The translations under genes and the position numbers were made by a program. Shown piece by piece: positions 1 through 8,196 of a stretch of DNA of 64,000 nucleotides (position 1 is its first letter; each line of letters starts with the position of its first letter). The DNA is from Metabacillus lacus (GTDB lineage Bacteria; Bacillota; Bacilli; Bacillales; Bacillaceae): positions 1 through 64,000 of the forward strand of contig NZ_WKKI01000008.1 of NCBI RefSeq assembly GCF_009674805.1. The letters run 5' to 3'. Below the pieces are notes generated by a model, which did no database searches, was not told the DNA's origin, and was given only the letters and a program-made list of their open reading frames with translations.

Positions 1-68
1 CAAATATAATTCTTTTGTGGCACAAGAATCAAACCAATTTTCATTCCTGGCGGTGACCAGTAGGTCAT
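1..68 (-). other. possible small ORF cut by the window edge, sharing its start with 52556-52681
   Basis: An ATG at 66-68 on the minus strand is preceded by a good GGAGG ribosome site and runs open to the window edge (22 codons visible, starting MTYWSPPGM). The ribosome site and first nine codons are identical to those of a small ORF on the opposite strand at 52556. After codon nine the two sequences differ completely. This may be a real small gene family or only a dispersed repeat that happens to contain a start. Not recognised. Confidence 0.25.
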
Positions 69-102
69 GTTTGATTCCTCCGTTTATATATAAATAGTGG
101 CT
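42..102 (-). repeat. dispersed repeat, copy 1 (inverted partner at 52471-52582)
   Basis: Positions 42-82 are an exact inverted copy of 52542-52582 (41 bp). The adjoining 79-102 matches the reverse complement of 52471-52494 with one mismatch. In the distant copy these two blocks are split by about 47 bp that are absent here, so one copy has gained or lost an internal segment. Confidence 0.75.
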
Positions 103-341
103 TTCATGGCATCTTTTGAACTTCATGTGAGATTTATCTGATACACGACTAAATGTAATAGATAAACCTGGGGAGTTCCCAAGGATAAAAAAATTATTAC
201 GAGGACGGATTAATACAAGGTTATTTTAAAGAATAATAACCGGTACTCTTAGAGTATGAAATTCAATTTTCTATAACTTCATTATTAACTTCCTCCAGTA
301 CAATATATTATAGTAATCAAAACCTTCCATATATTTGGGTA

Positions 342-804
342 TTTGTTACACTATCTGGCGAATTTTCAAAGATAGTATAACAAAACACCCCTGTTTGTTA
401 TAGCATCTTGAAGATAGTAGAACAAAAAGGCTTACTTTGTTATACTATCTGGCAAAATCTCGAAGATAGTAGAACAAAACACCCCTGTTTGTTATAGCAT
501 CTGGAAAATAGTAGAACAAAAAGGCTTACTTTGTTATACTATCTGGCGAATTTCCAAAGATAGTAGAACAAAACACCCCCGTTTGTTATAGCATCTTGAA
601 GATAGTAGAACAAAACACCCCCGTTTGTTATAGCATCTTGAAGATAGTAGAACAAAAGGGCTTACTTTGTTATACTATCTGGCGAATTTCCAAAGATAGT
701 AGAACAAAACACCCCCGTTTGTTATAGCATCTGGAAAATAGTAGAACAAAAGGGCTTACTTTGTTATAGTATCTGGCGAATTTTCAAAGATAGTAGAACA
801 AAAC
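342..804. repeat. tandem hairpin repeat array, cluster 1
   Basis: About nine consecutive hairpins of the form GATAGTAGAACAAA - loop - TTTGTTATAGYATC, with half units at both ends. Two loop types alternate irregularly, acaccccYg and aRggcttac. Linkers are either short (tgaa) or long (tggcgaatttccaaa). The array lies downstream of the terminator of the GH3 glucosidase gene. Related arrays are at 8197-8492 and 56385-56655. Between 103 and 341 I see no gene, only an AT-rich stretch with a weak GGTTATT/AATAACC hairpin near 215-242. Confidence 0.85.
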
Positions 805-872
805 CCAACAGCTATACAATTCTTTACGCTGGAAACAAAGGCCGGAAAGGGCATTTCGTCATAATTCTCAAT

Positions 873-900
873 AAAAACAGCCCCCGATTCCGGGGGCTGC
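873..900 (-). terminator. intrinsic terminator of the GH3 gene
   Basis: On the minus strand a GC-rich stem GCAGCCCCCG / CGGGGGCTG with a 4-5 base loop is followed by TTTTTATT. It starts 8 bases beyond the stop codon of the beta-glucosidase gene. Confidence 0.9.
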
Positions 901-907
901 CAAAGAG

Positions 908-3241
908 TTAGTTTACGGTGAACGGAGCTTTTTGCCCTTCAACGAGTATTTCATATTGTCCTGGCATTACTTCCCTTTTGCTGTTTGAGAATACATCCCC
1001 CGGAACGACTGCCAGCTGTGATGCAGGAATTTTGAAGGTGACTGTTTTGGTTTCTCCTGCTTTCAGGCTGACTCTTTCAAAGCCGATTAGTTTTCTGTCA
1101 GGTGTCAGGATTCCGCCGGCTTTTTGGTCGGAGTAGATTTGGACAATTTCATCTCCGTCTCTTCCGCCGGTATTTTTCACATTGACAGAGACTTGAATGT
1201 TTCCGTTCTTTTTCACATTGGCGCCTACTTTCAGGCTGCTGTACTCGTATGTGGTGTAGCTGAGCCCCGCTTCGAAAGGAAACAGCGGATCGTAGCCGGA
1301 ACCTGGAAGGCTGTTATAGTAAACTGGTACTTGTCCAATGTTTTTCGGCCAGGTGAAGGAAAGCTCCCCGCTTGGGTTGTAGTTGCCGAAGAGGATGTCT
1401 GCAACGGCTGTTCCTCCTTCTGCACCTGGAAGGAAAGCGGCAAGAAATGCGTCAGACTTGTTGATGGCATCTGTCATCATGACAGGCCTTCCTGTTACTC
1501 CGACAAGAATTGTTTTCTTGCCTGCAGCACCTACTGCTTTCACAAGCTCCTTCTGCGCCTGGCTTAAATCGGCCGTTGTTGTATTGCCTTCACCTTCTGC
1601 ATAAGGTTTTTCAGCGACTGTCAGCACGACAACATCTGAATTTTTAGCGGCTTTCACAGCTGCATTAACTGCTTTGGTTATTTCAGCAGAATTATTTTCC
1701 TTATCAGCCGCAGGAACGCCCTCAGCGAAATTCACTTTCACATCTTTGCCGACCGCTTTTTGAATACCTTCAAGGATTGTTACGCCCGGAGGCTGCTCTT
1801 TTGGATTTGTTGCTCCCTGCCATTCAATCGTCCAGCCGCCCATTTGGTTGCTGATGCTGTTGGCTCCCGGCCCAATGACAGCGATTGACTTCAGCTGCTC
1901 TTTTTTCAGCGGAAGCAGATTGCCTTCATTTTTCAAAAGCGTCATGCTCTCTCTTGCAGATTGCAGTGCAAGCGCTGAATTGCCGTTCAAAATCAGATCA
2001 TTGACTTTCTTTTCATTCACATAAGGTTTTTCGAAAAGACCCAGTTCAAATTTCAGTGTAAGAATTCTTGATACTGCTTCGTCAATGCGCTTTTGCGAAA
2101 CGCCTCCTTCATTTACCAGCTCTATCAGCAATTTCGTATATTCTACCGCATCAATCGGCACCATCGACATGTCCACACCTGCATTGATACTCATGGCAAT
2201 GGCTTCTTTATAATTGGCAGCTGTTTTATGCACAGTTACCAGTTTAATAATGTCTTCCCAGTCACTTACAACGACACCCTTGAAGCCAAGCTCTTTTCTC
2301 AGCAAATCAGTCAGCAGATACTTGGAAGCATGAACCGGCACTCCGTTCACAGCACCCGAGTTAATCATCATCGTTTTAACACCAGCTTTTATTTGGGCTT
2401 CAAAAGGAGGAAGAAAAACTTCACGAAGTGTTCTTGCTGACATGTCTCCAGGGGCACGGTCCATTCCATTAAACGGCTGTGAATAACCAATAAAGTGTTT
2501 ACCGGTCGCAGCAACTGCATTGTTTTTCGAGATATCCTTACCTTGCTGTCCGATAACTGCCTCTTCATTCATTTCTGAAACAAGATAAGGATCTTCGCCA
2601 AATGTTTCATAATAACGGCCCCAGCGAATATCCCTGGCAACATCCCCTACCGGCGAAAAGTTCCAGTGTACACCGGTGGCTCTTACTTCTTTGGCAGTCT
2701 GTTTGTTCACTTCTTTTACAAGAGATCTGTTCCAGCTGGTGGATAATCCGATGTTATGAGGATACAATGTAGCACCGATGATATTATTATGACCATGTAC
2801 AGCGTCTACTCCGTAGATAATCGGTATTTTCAGACGGCTGTTTTCAAGCGCATATTTTTGAACGGCGTTCGTTAGCTTTGCCCACTCTTCAGGGTTATTC
2901 GGCAGCGGTGAGGCGCCGCCTCCACTCAAAATACTGCCTACATGATTGTCCTTCAGAACTTTTTTCATCGTCTGCTCATTCAGCGGCCCTCTGTCCCAAT
3001 CTCCGTTCCCCATCAGGACAGTAGCATTGATTTGCGTCATTTGCCCGACTTTTTCTTTAAGCGTCATTTCTTTCAGCAATGCTTTTACTCTTTTTTCGAT
3101 AGATTGATTTTCTTGAAGGTAGACTGGTGCAGCTTTGGTTTTTCCATCGGCTGCCATGGCATAGTAGGAGCCTGTCCCCAACAGAAGGCTGCCTACAAGG
3201 CTGGTCACAACGGCACTTTTCATCAGCTTTTTATTACCCAT
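908..3241 (-). CDS. secreted glycoside hydrolase family 3 beta-glucosidase (BglX-like)
   Basis: A 777-residue exported enzyme expected to cleave terminal beta-D-glucosyl (or xylosyl) residues from oligosaccharides outside the cell. A basic N-terminus and hydrophobic core end in an AMA-A signal peptidase site near residue 30. The GH3 N-domain follows, with the GRYYETFGEDPYL block (208-220), KHF (248-250) and the nucleophile motif SDW with Asp327. A C-terminal alpha/beta sandwich and a fibronectin-III-like end (from about 665) complete the usual BglX architecture. The ATG is preceded by TAGGAGGAG. It is a single-gene unit with its own terminator, and a perfect cre box sits upstream of the start, so catabolite repression is expected. 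The substrate cannot be fixed from sequence. Confidence 0.93.
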   Translation of the reverse strand: MGNKKLMKSAVVTSLVGSLLLGTGSYYAMAADGKTKAAPVYLQENQSIEKRVKALLKEMTLKEKVGQMTQINATVLMGNGDWDRGPLNEQTMKKVLKDNHVGSILSGGGASPLPNNPEEWAKLTNAVQKYALENSRLKIPIIYGVDAVHGHNNIIGATLYPHNIGLSTSWNRSLVKEVNKQTAKEVRATGVHWNFSPVGDVARDIRWGRYYETFGEDPYLVSEMNEEAVIGQQGKDISKNNAVAATGKHFIGYSQPFNGMDRAPGDMSARTLREVFLPPFEAQIKAGVKTMMINSGAVNGVPVHASKYLLTDLLRKELGFKGVVVSDWEDIIKLVTVHKTAANYKEAIAMSINAGVDMSMVPIDAVEYTKLLIELVNEGGVSQKRIDEAVSRILTLKFELGLFEKPYVNEKKVNDLILNGNSALALQSARESMTLLKNEGNLLPLKKEQLKSIAVIGPGANSISNQMGGWTIEWQGATNPKEQPPGVTILEGIQKAVGKDVKVNFAEGVPAADKENNSAEITKAVNAAVKAAKNSDVVVLTVAEKPYAEGEGNTTTADLSQAQKELVKAVGAAGKKTILVGVTGRPVMMTDAINKSDAFLAAFLPGAEGGTAVADILFGNYNPSGELSFTWPKNIGQVPVYYNSLPGSGYDPLFPFEAGLSYTTYEYSSLKVGANVKKNGNIQVSVNVKNTGGRDGDEIVQIYSDQKAGGILTPDRKLIGFERVSLKAGETKTVTFKIPASQLAVVPGDVFSNSKREVMPGQYEILVEGQKAPFTVN

Positions 3242-3265
3242 GTTTTCTCCTCCTAAAATATGTAA

Positions 3266-3279
3266 TGAAATCGCTTACA
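3266..3279. promoter_or_regulatory. cre box (CcpA site) upstream of the GH3 gene
   Basis: TGAAATCGCTTACA matches the cre consensus TGWNANCGNTNWCA at every defined position. It lies 25 bases upstream of the glucosidase start codon, where CcpA-HPr(Ser-P) binding would repress or road-block the gene when preferred sugars are present. Confidence 0.75.
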
Positions 3280-3492
3280 ACTACATTATAAATTGTAAAT
3301 AATGTGAAAATACTGTAAGTTCTAGCACTATTTTAGGGTTTTCTTCATTATTTTAAGGTAAAAAAACGGTTTATGTCAGAGTCAGGACTAAGTTCTTATG
3401 AGCTGCAGAGGCTTAAGTCACGAGAAAAAATCCACTTCTTTTCATCTTCTTTTCTGTTAAAATACATAACTATAGAAAGGGGGAAAGAAACG

Positions 3493-4038
3493 ATGTTTTT
3501 ACATAGAATTGATGAGAGCATCTCTTTAAAAGTTCTTCAGCCCCAAGATGCGCCCGAGCTGTTTCAGCTGACTGACGCTTCTAGAGCTCACTTGAAGGAG
3601 TGGCTTCCCTGGCTGGATGCAACTTCAACAGAAAAAGACACAGAAGGCTTCATCCTGTCTGCACTAAAAGGCTTTGCCGAAAACAAAAGTCTTACCACGG
3701 GGATCCTTTATCAGGGAAAGCTCGCAGGAACGGCAGGCTTTAATTCTATCAACTGGGCCAACAAAACAGCTTATATAGGCTACTGGCTGGGAACGGGATT
3801 TCAAGGCAAAGGCATCATGACAAAAACAGCTTCCGCACTCACGGAGTACGCTTTTTCGGATCTTCATTTGAATAAGGTGGAAATCCGGGCTGCTGAAGAT
3901 AATGCAAAAAGCAGAGCTGTACCAGAAAGGCTGGGCTATACGCAGGAAGGCAAGCTTCGTCAGGCGGAATGGCTGTATGATCACTATGTTGACCATATTG
4001 TTTACGGAATGCTGGCTGAGGAATGGAGAAAAAAGTGA
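3493..4038 (+). CDS. GNAT acetyltransferase, RimJ/RimL (YdaF) type
   Basis: A 181-residue N-acetyltransferase of the ribosomal-protein-serine acetyltransferase group, which moves acetyl from acetyl-CoA to an amino group; the substrate is unknown. The N-terminal segment (HRIDESISLKVLQPQDAPELF) and the acetyl-CoA loop GTGFQGKGIMTKTA followed by the N-K-V-E-I-R strand fit the family. An in-frame ATG 120 bases upstream is rejected because the ATG at 3493 has AGAAAGGGGG just before it and gives the usual family length. Monocistronic, transcribed toward the TrmB-type gene, with a shared hairpin between the two stop codons. Where the family usually has an R-LGF motif, this protein has PERLGYTQEGKLRQ. 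Confidence 0.88.
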   Translation: MFLHRIDESISLKVLQPQDAPELFQLTDASRAHLKEWLPWLDATSTEKDTEGFILSALKGFAENKSLTTGILYQGKLAGTAGFNSINWANKTAYIGYWLGTGFQGKGIMTKTASALTEYAFSDLHLNKVEIRAAEDNAKSRAVPERLGYTQEGKLRQAEWLYDHYVDHIVYGMLAEEWRKK

Positions 4039-4085
4039 TTTTTGTTGACATGTGTGCGGGAGTGGAGGTATTTGTAAGAAAATAT

Positions 4086-4111
4086 GACCTGTTCAAACAC
4101 CTGAACAGGTC
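4086..4111. terminator. hairpin between convergent genes
   Basis: Perfect 10-bp arms GACCTGTTCA / TGAACAGGTC around a 6-base loop, positioned at the end of the convergent acetyltransferase and TrmB-type genes. The T-tracts are weak on both sides, so it is a plausible bidirectional terminator only. Confidence 0.6.
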
Positions 4112-4937
4112 ATTTCATATAATGCTTTTTAAAATCAGGATGAAGAGAAAATTTTTGCCGCAAATTTTGAAGATTTTTGCCAAAACTGTTTTCTAATACG
4201 TCTCTGTGCTTTTCCATAATTTCCATTAGGTATAAATCATGAATCATCACTTCCGTAATCGGCATGACCAGACCAACATGCATGGTCCATGCTGCACGGC
4301 TGTCTTTTCCAAGGGAAACAATCCCCGCAAGCACTTCTTCATCATCGGCACTCATGACAATCCAGCGGCCGCCATATTCTTCTGTTATTTCGCTCCCCAT
4401 ATAATGTAGATACACATCCGCAAAATCAGAAGCTATTACACCATAGGCGATAATCGTTATGGAAACTCCTTTAGAAGCTGCTTGTCTCAAAGAAGGCTCA
4501 AGCTCGTGAAATTCCTCTTCCCATATCTCCAGCAGTATTCTGTTCTCGGCAGCTAAAATTCGGGCTCTCACTTTATCAAGAATTTCTTTGCTTCCTGTAA
4601 TATTCCAGATGTTTTCACGATCCTGAGAAGAGTACTGAAAATCCTGTAAAGATTTTTCTGCCAGCTCAAAATTTTCTTCTGCCTGAATTCTCCGGTTTTT
4701 AATCAATTCTTTTGCAGGCACAGGTGTATACTGAGGCGTGTTTCCCGGACTCACCAGAATATCTCCGCGATGTGTAAGCTGATCCAGAACTTCATAAATT
4801 TTCGAACGGGGTACACCGGATTTTTTCGCCGCCGCATAGCCGGTTAAGGGAGATTCCTCTAATAACGCCAAATATGCTTTCGCTTCATACTCCGTAAAAC
4901 CAAGATTTTTTAATATGTCCAGAATATTTCCTTCCAT
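4110..4937 (-). CDS. TrmB-family transcriptional regulator (YrhO-like)
   Basis: A 275-residue regulator with an N-terminal winged-helix TrmB domain (ILKNLGFTEYEAKAYLALLEE, about residues 5-70, with recognition helix near VPRSKIYEVLDQL) and a C-terminal phospholipase-D-like sensor domain typical of this family. The ATG at 4937 has TGGAGGA immediately upstream; an upstream extension to 5156 would run through the operator/promoter region and is rejected. Divergent from a LysE exporter, the same arrangement as B. subtilis yrhO-yrhP as I recall it. Two identical-architecture operators in the shared intergenic region suggest that it represses itself and the exporter. The inducer is unknown, probably an amino acid-like export substrate. 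Confidence 0.88.
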   Translation of the reverse strand: MEGNILDILKNLGFTEYEAKAYLALLEESPLTGYAAAKKSGVPRSKIYEVLDQLTHRGDILVSPGNTPQYTPVPAKELIKNRRIQAEENFELAEKSLQDFQYSSQDRENIWNITGSKEILDKVRARILAAENRILLEIWEEEFHELEPSLRQAASKGVSITIIAYGVIASDFADVYLHYMGSEITEEYGGRWIVMSADDEEVLAGIVSLGKDSRAAWTMHVGLVMPITEVMIHDLYLMEIMEKHRDVLENSFGKNLQNLRQKFSLHPDFKKHYMK

Positions 4938-4948
4938 AAATCCTCCAT

Positions 4949-4969
4949 TAGTCACTACTTTAGTAACTA
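4949..4969. promoter_or_regulatory. operator 1 of the TrmB/LysE pair
   Basis: A 21-bp inverted repeat TAGTCACT-N5-AGTAACTA. It begins just downstream of the -10 box of the regulator promoter, where a bound repressor would block transcription. The architecture is the same as operator 2 at 5027-5047. Confidence 0.75.
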
Positions 4970-4971
4970 AT

Positions 4972-5000
4972 ATTTTAGCAAAAAGATTGCCACAATCCAA
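4972..5000 (-). promoter_or_regulatory. sigma-A promoter of the TrmB-type regulator
   Basis: On the minus strand TTGGAT (4995-5000) and TAAAAT (4972-4977) are separated by 17 bases. The -35 region overlaps the -35 of the divergent exporter promoter by proximity, so the two promoters share a compact control region. Confidence 0.65.
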
Positions 5001-5016
5001 GGGCATCTGATATAAT
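4987..5016 (+). promoter_or_regulatory. sigma-A promoter of the LysE exporter
   Basis: TTGCCA (4987-4992) and a consensus TATAAT (5011-5016) separated by 18 bases. The predicted start site falls just before operator 2. Confidence 0.75.
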
Positions 5017-5026
5017 TCCAAAAAAG

Positions 5027-5047
5027 TAGTTACTGATGTAGTCACTA
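5027..5047. promoter_or_regulatory. operator 2 of the TrmB/LysE pair
   Basis: A 21-bp inverted repeat TAGTTACT-N5-AGTCACTA with the same arm sequences and spacing as operator 1. It lies between the exporter promoter and its ribosome site (AGGATAGGGG, 5049-5058). Confidence 0.75.
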
Positions 5048-5070
5048 ACAGGATAGGGGTAAAAAATTTC

Positions 5071-5700
5071 ATGGATAACTTAATCACATACATACCTATT
5101 GCAGCCATGATGGTTATTCTTCCCGGAGCCGATACGATGCTGCTGGTACGAAACACGCTCAGCTACGGCACCAAAGCAGGACGCTTCACTGTACTCGGAA
5201 TGGCAGCAGGGCTTTCTTTTTGGACGCTCATTGCGATACTCGGCCTTGCAGTTGTCATCGCAAAATCCGTTGTTTTATTTACCGCCATTAAATATTTGGG
5301 CGCAGCTTATCTCATTTATCTCGGAATCAAAAGCTTCTTTTCAAAAAATGGTTTTTCCCTGAAAGACATACAGTCTCAGGCAAAAGAGCCTGTTCACTAT
5401 TCCAATAAGCATAATAAAGATTCCTTCGTACAGGCACTGTTCAGCAATATTCTTAATCCGAAAACTGTTCTGGTATATATTACGATTATGCCGCAGTTCA
5501 TCAGCCTGGATGGAAATGTCAATCAGCAATTGATTGTGTTAGCCTCTATTTTGACCATTCTCGCTGTCCTATGGTTCTTGCTGCTTGTTTCTATCACTGA
5601 CTATGCAAGAAAGTGGATGAACAACCCTAAATTTCAGCAAGTGTTTCAAAAGTCAGCAGGCTTAATTCTTGTAGGCTTTGGCATTAAGACAGGCTTTTAA
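5071..5700 (+). CDS. LysE/RhtB-family exporter (YrhP-like)
   Basis: A 209-residue membrane protein of the LysE/RhtB superfamily, which expels amino acids or related small molecules using the proton gradient. About six hydrophobic segments are visible, with the family block MMVILPGADTMLLVRNTLSYGTKAG at residues 13-37 (the conserved P-G-P/A region) and a C-terminal amphipathic helix. The ATG follows AGGATAGGGG at a 12-base distance. Divergent from the TrmB-type regulator and carrying one of the paired operators, so expression probably depends on that regulator. The exported compound cannot be inferred. Confidence 0.9.
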   Translation: MDNLITYIPIAAMMVILPGADTMLLVRNTLSYGTKAGRFTVLGMAAGLSFWTLIAILGLAVVIAKSVVLFTAIKYLGAAYLIYLGIKSFFSKNGFSLKDIQSQAKEPVHYSNKHNKDSFVQALFSNILNPKTVLVYITIMPQFISLDGNVNQQLIVLASILTILAVLWFLLLVSITDYARKWMNNPKFQQVFQKSAGLILVGFGIKTGF

Positions 5701-5847
5701 GCCGCTCTCCATCATATACTGAAAAGCACAGAGAAGCATGAAAGTAAGTAGTTCAGATAACGTCGAGAAAACTCAAAATTACAGCCTAAAAAAGTTCCCT
5801 CAACGTATATAGCAAGTGAATTAACAATAAAATTATCGCAACAGAAA

Positions 5848-5911
5848 AAGCTTGGGATATCCCAAGCTTAGGCTGTCGAGAAACTCTTGGCAGTCTTTTA
5901 TTTTTTTCTTA
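5848..5911 (+). terminator. palindrome plus intrinsic terminator after the exporter
   Basis: A perfect 22-bp palindrome (5848-5869, arms AAGCTTGGGAT) is followed by a second hairpin CTGTCGAGA-AAC-TCTTGGCAG and then TCTTTTATTTTTTT. The second stem recurs with compensating base changes at 56258-56290. It ends the exporter transcript. Confidence 0.75.
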
Positions 5912-5992
5912 CACTTTTCCAATTCTCCGCGTTAATTTGGTATAATATTTGAATCAAAAACGTGTAGGTTGATGAAAAGAGAGAAATTACAA

Positions 5993-6042
5993 GTAATAAA
6001 AAAGCTTGTGGAAGAAACATATAGTATCTTTCTCCACAAGCT
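5993..6042 (-). terminator. terminator of the small gene at 6085-6243
   Basis: On the minus strand AGCTTGTGGAGAA pairs with TTCTTCCACAAGCT and is followed by TTTTTTATTAC. A second short hairpin GTACCC/GGGTAC lies next to it at 6045-6060. Confidence 0.7.
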
Positions 6043-6084
6043 GAGTACCCATTTGGGTACTTTTTCACCACAAGGTTTATTAAA

Positions 6085-6243
6085 CTAATTTGGGGAAAAT
6101 ACTTCACCAACTGCTGTCTCTAAAGCTGGAGTTAATATCAAATGTTTACCATCAATAGATGTAACAATCCTTACCTGTACCTTTTTTCTCAATAACTTCT
6201 CTATTACATTTGGGTCGGAATTGGGCTTCGGTATCTTAATCAT
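6085..6243 (-). CDS. small hypothetical protein (52 aa)
   Basis: A 52-residue soluble, basic protein starting MIKIPKPNSDPNVIEKLLRK and ending GEVFSPN. Its ATG is preceded by AAAGAGG at an 8-base distance and the stop is followed 40 bases later by a strong terminator, which supports a real small gene. No signal peptide, membrane segment or known motif. Not recognised. No co-transcribed partner is evident; the kinase gene upstream ends in its own terminator. Confidence 0.6.
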   Translation of the reverse strand: MIKIPKPNSDPNVIEKLLRKKVQVRIVTSIDGKHLILTPALETAVGEVFSPN

Positions 6244-6364
6244 ATATTACCTCTTTGAGATCCTTATCCACGCCGATTCCCCCATCCAATTAAGCCAGTG
6301 TATATTCCGATACTTCTTCAACTAACACTCAGATAGCTAAAGTACATTTGATAAGATGATAATG

Positions 6365-6405
6365 AAAAAAGGAAGCGTTCAATAAGAATCCGCTTCCCTT
6401 TTTTG
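6365..6405 (-). terminator. terminator of the phosphotransferase gene
   Basis: Arms GGAAGCG / CGCTTCC with T-runs on both strands (TTTTTTC on minus, CTTTTTTG on plus), directly after the stop codon of the gene at 6414-7217. Confidence 0.85.
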
Positions 6406-6413
6406 ATATTAAC

Positions 6414-7217
6414 TTACTTAATTAACCACTGTTTTCCGTTTTCGCAAATGAATTTTATTTCGTTTTGATAATGGTCATAATGTCCTTCATCTATCATTTT
6501 TTGAAAAGCAACATCACCTTCACTTGCTTTTCTCTTCATTGTCATACATAACCCTTCTAACCTTAGCACAACCATATTTAAATAATCTTCTTCTATACCC
6601 TTAACACCGTAGGATTCAAAAAACAATTTAACTCTTTCCATAATACCTTGTGCATCACGTTCTGAATCATAATAAACTGCTTCACCTGTTTCGGTATGAT
6701 AAAGCCTGCTCAAAGGGACACAAGTATAAAGAGTATAAGCTATGTCCCAAAGTCTAGGACCAGGACCTGCAAGGTCAAAATCAATAATACCTACTGGTTT
6801 ATTATTGTTAAAAATTATATTGTAAATAGCAAAATCATTGTGACAAATAACTTCCTTGTTATTTGGAGTATTGTCGATTGGATTCCACTCACCTGATATT
6901 GGAAAATCACACACAGCTTCATGATAGTTACGAAGTAGTTTTGCTATTTCTTGTAATGCTTCATTAGACCACATATATTCTTTCAAAGGATAATTACCAG
7001 CTTCTCCGTCAATAAATGATAATTTCTCTCTACCTTTTTCATCAATTCCTAAAAACCTAGGTGAGTTTTCGAATCCTTTGTTCTCTAAATGTTTTAATAA
7101 CTCGTGAATTTTCTGACTGTCTGACTTTAATTCTCGCCGAACAGTATCTCCCATGCGAAATACGCTTGAGACATTTCCCCCTGTTAACTTTTCTTCATTT
7201 TCATATTGACTTTTCAT
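6414..7217 (-). CDS. aminoglycoside phosphotransferase (APH) family kinase
   Basis: A 267-residue kinase of the APH/choline-kinase fold. The catalytic block H-N-D-F-A-I-Y-N-I (HxDxxxxN motif) and the metal-binding I-I-D-F-D-L-A-G-P-G-P motif are both intact, followed by the usual RLWDIAYTLY segment. The family phosphorylates small hydroxylated molecules (aminoglycosides, macrolides, homoserine, choline); no subgroup signature lets me name the substrate, so resistance should not be assumed. The ATG at 7217 has AGGGGG nine bases upstream; the longer frame to 7244 starts inside an inverted repeat. That repeat (7218-7249) directly abuts the start and contains the ribosome site. Monocistronic. Confidence 0.85.
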   Translation of the reverse strand: MKSQYENEEKLTGGNVSSVFRMGDTVRRELKSDSQKIHELLKHLENKGFENSPRFLGIDEKGREKLSFIDGEAGNYPLKEYMWSNEALQEIAKLLRNYHEAVCDFPISGEWNPIDNTPNNKEVICHNDFAIYNIIFNNNKPVGIIDFDLAGPGPRLWDIAYTLYTCVPLSRLYHTETGEAVYYDSERDAQGIMERVKLFFESYGVKGIEEDYLNMVVLRLEGLCMTMKRKASEGDVAFQKMIDEGHYDHYQNEIKFICENGKQWLIK

Positions 7218-7249
7218 TAGTAGTTTCCCCCTAATTAGGGACACTACTA
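7218..7249. promoter_or_regulatory. 32-bp imperfect palindrome covering the ribosome site of the kinase gene
   Basis: Outer arms TAGTAGT / ACTACTA and an inner CCTAATTAGG core. It ends at the base before the ATG of the phosphotransferase and includes the AGGGGG ribosome site, so it could act as a DNA operator or as an mRNA hairpin that hides the ribosome site. From 7250 to 7642 I see no gene; a CAGATA/TATCTG hairpin lies near 7286-7312. Confidence 0.5.
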
Positions 7250-7642
7250 ATGTCGATAGAGAGATGTATTTTTGCCCATAATAAAAAACAGATATACGAA
7301 GGTATCTGCTTGGCTATGGGAATAATATTACACACCAAGTGTCCCTTGAATGATTTTAGATAGACAAATAAACGCATCCTAGGACCTAGGACCGTGATTG
7401 CCTCTATCCAATTAATTAATCATTTAAAGGTTGTTCCACATGTGTAACTAGATTCCCCTTTCTTTACATCTCTTTAATAGAATTTACCAAATATCACTAA
7501 TTATGTAAAGGTTATAAATACACTAAGAAGAGCCAATTTTTGTTGCTCAGTATGAGTAGTAATTTGTACTAAGAGTGGTGGACCCATTCTCACTCCTTAT
7601 TAAAGGAATGCACCCTTTAGCTTAGTTAAGCTATTTTATTAA

Positions 7643-8002
7643 TTAATTTGCTTTAAGTATGTTTAAATGCTTGGTTGAAGAAATTAAATCTATTTTTTTA
7701 TTTCCTTTTGTGTATATAACGGAAGCACCTTCCCTTTCTCCCTTTTTCCATCCATTGATTTTAAGCACTAATTCATATCCAAAAGGTATGCCTTTATCCT
7801 CTGATGCAGCTGACCAATCATAACTTTTTCCTATTTCATTTTCCTGAATTAATTCAGCATACCGTGGGACAGGAAAGTTAAATAAATCTTCTGATGGTAG
7901 ATATAGAGCTAGCAAAATGAAATAATAAATAACTCCTCCTAACAAGGGCATAGCTAAGGCTATTGTCCACCCAATCATTTTCTTCCTTACCTGATTTGCC
8001 AT
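7643..8002 (-). CDS. hypothetical single-pass membrane protein (119 aa)
   Basis: A 119-residue protein with one strong N-terminal transmembrane helix (about residues 10-34, GWTIALAMPLLGGVIYYFIL) followed by an exported or peripheral domain of about 85 residues containing GYELVLKINGWKKGEREGASVIYTKGNK. The ATG is preceded by AGGAGG at a proper distance, so the start is firm. Not recognised. It stands alone between long non-coding stretches; the downstream repeat array at 8197-8492 is on its 5' side. Confidence 0.7.
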   Translation of the reverse strand: MANQVRKKMIGWTIALAMPLLGGVIYYFILLALYLPSEDLFNFPVPRYAELIQENEIGKSYDWSAASEDKGIPFGYELVLKINGWKKGEREGASVIYTKGNKKIDLISSTKHLNILKAN

Positions 8003-8196
8003 ATGAACCTCCTGTTAAACGACCTGTTATTTATTTATTCTTCCTGCCTTTTTGAAATTCATCTTTCAAAAAAACTGCCCTGTTAGTTGAAGAAGATACT
8101 TCAATTGGTAAAATCTGATAATTTAATCCTATCATAAGTGGTGTTTCTTTGGTACTTGTTCTTATTATCTTGGGAATTTTATCAATTATTGGGGGG

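Noticed and set aside
342-804. CRISPR-like appearance of the tandem array.
   Set aside because: Repeats are themselves hairpins, the intervening segments are not unique but recur as two types, and there is no leader or cas gene.
2093-2440. Open frames on the plus strand inside the GH3 gene and similar shadows elsewhere.
   Set aside because: They lie wholly within well-supported genes on the other strand and show no family motifs or ribosome sites.
5898-6110. A 70-codon open frame on the minus strand.
   Set aside because: It runs through two terminator hairpins and overlaps the better supported 52-residue gene at 6085-6243.
6414-7217. Calling the APH-family protein an antibiotic-resistance enzyme.
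   Set aside because: Only general kinase motifs are visible; no subgroup signature supports a named drug substrate.
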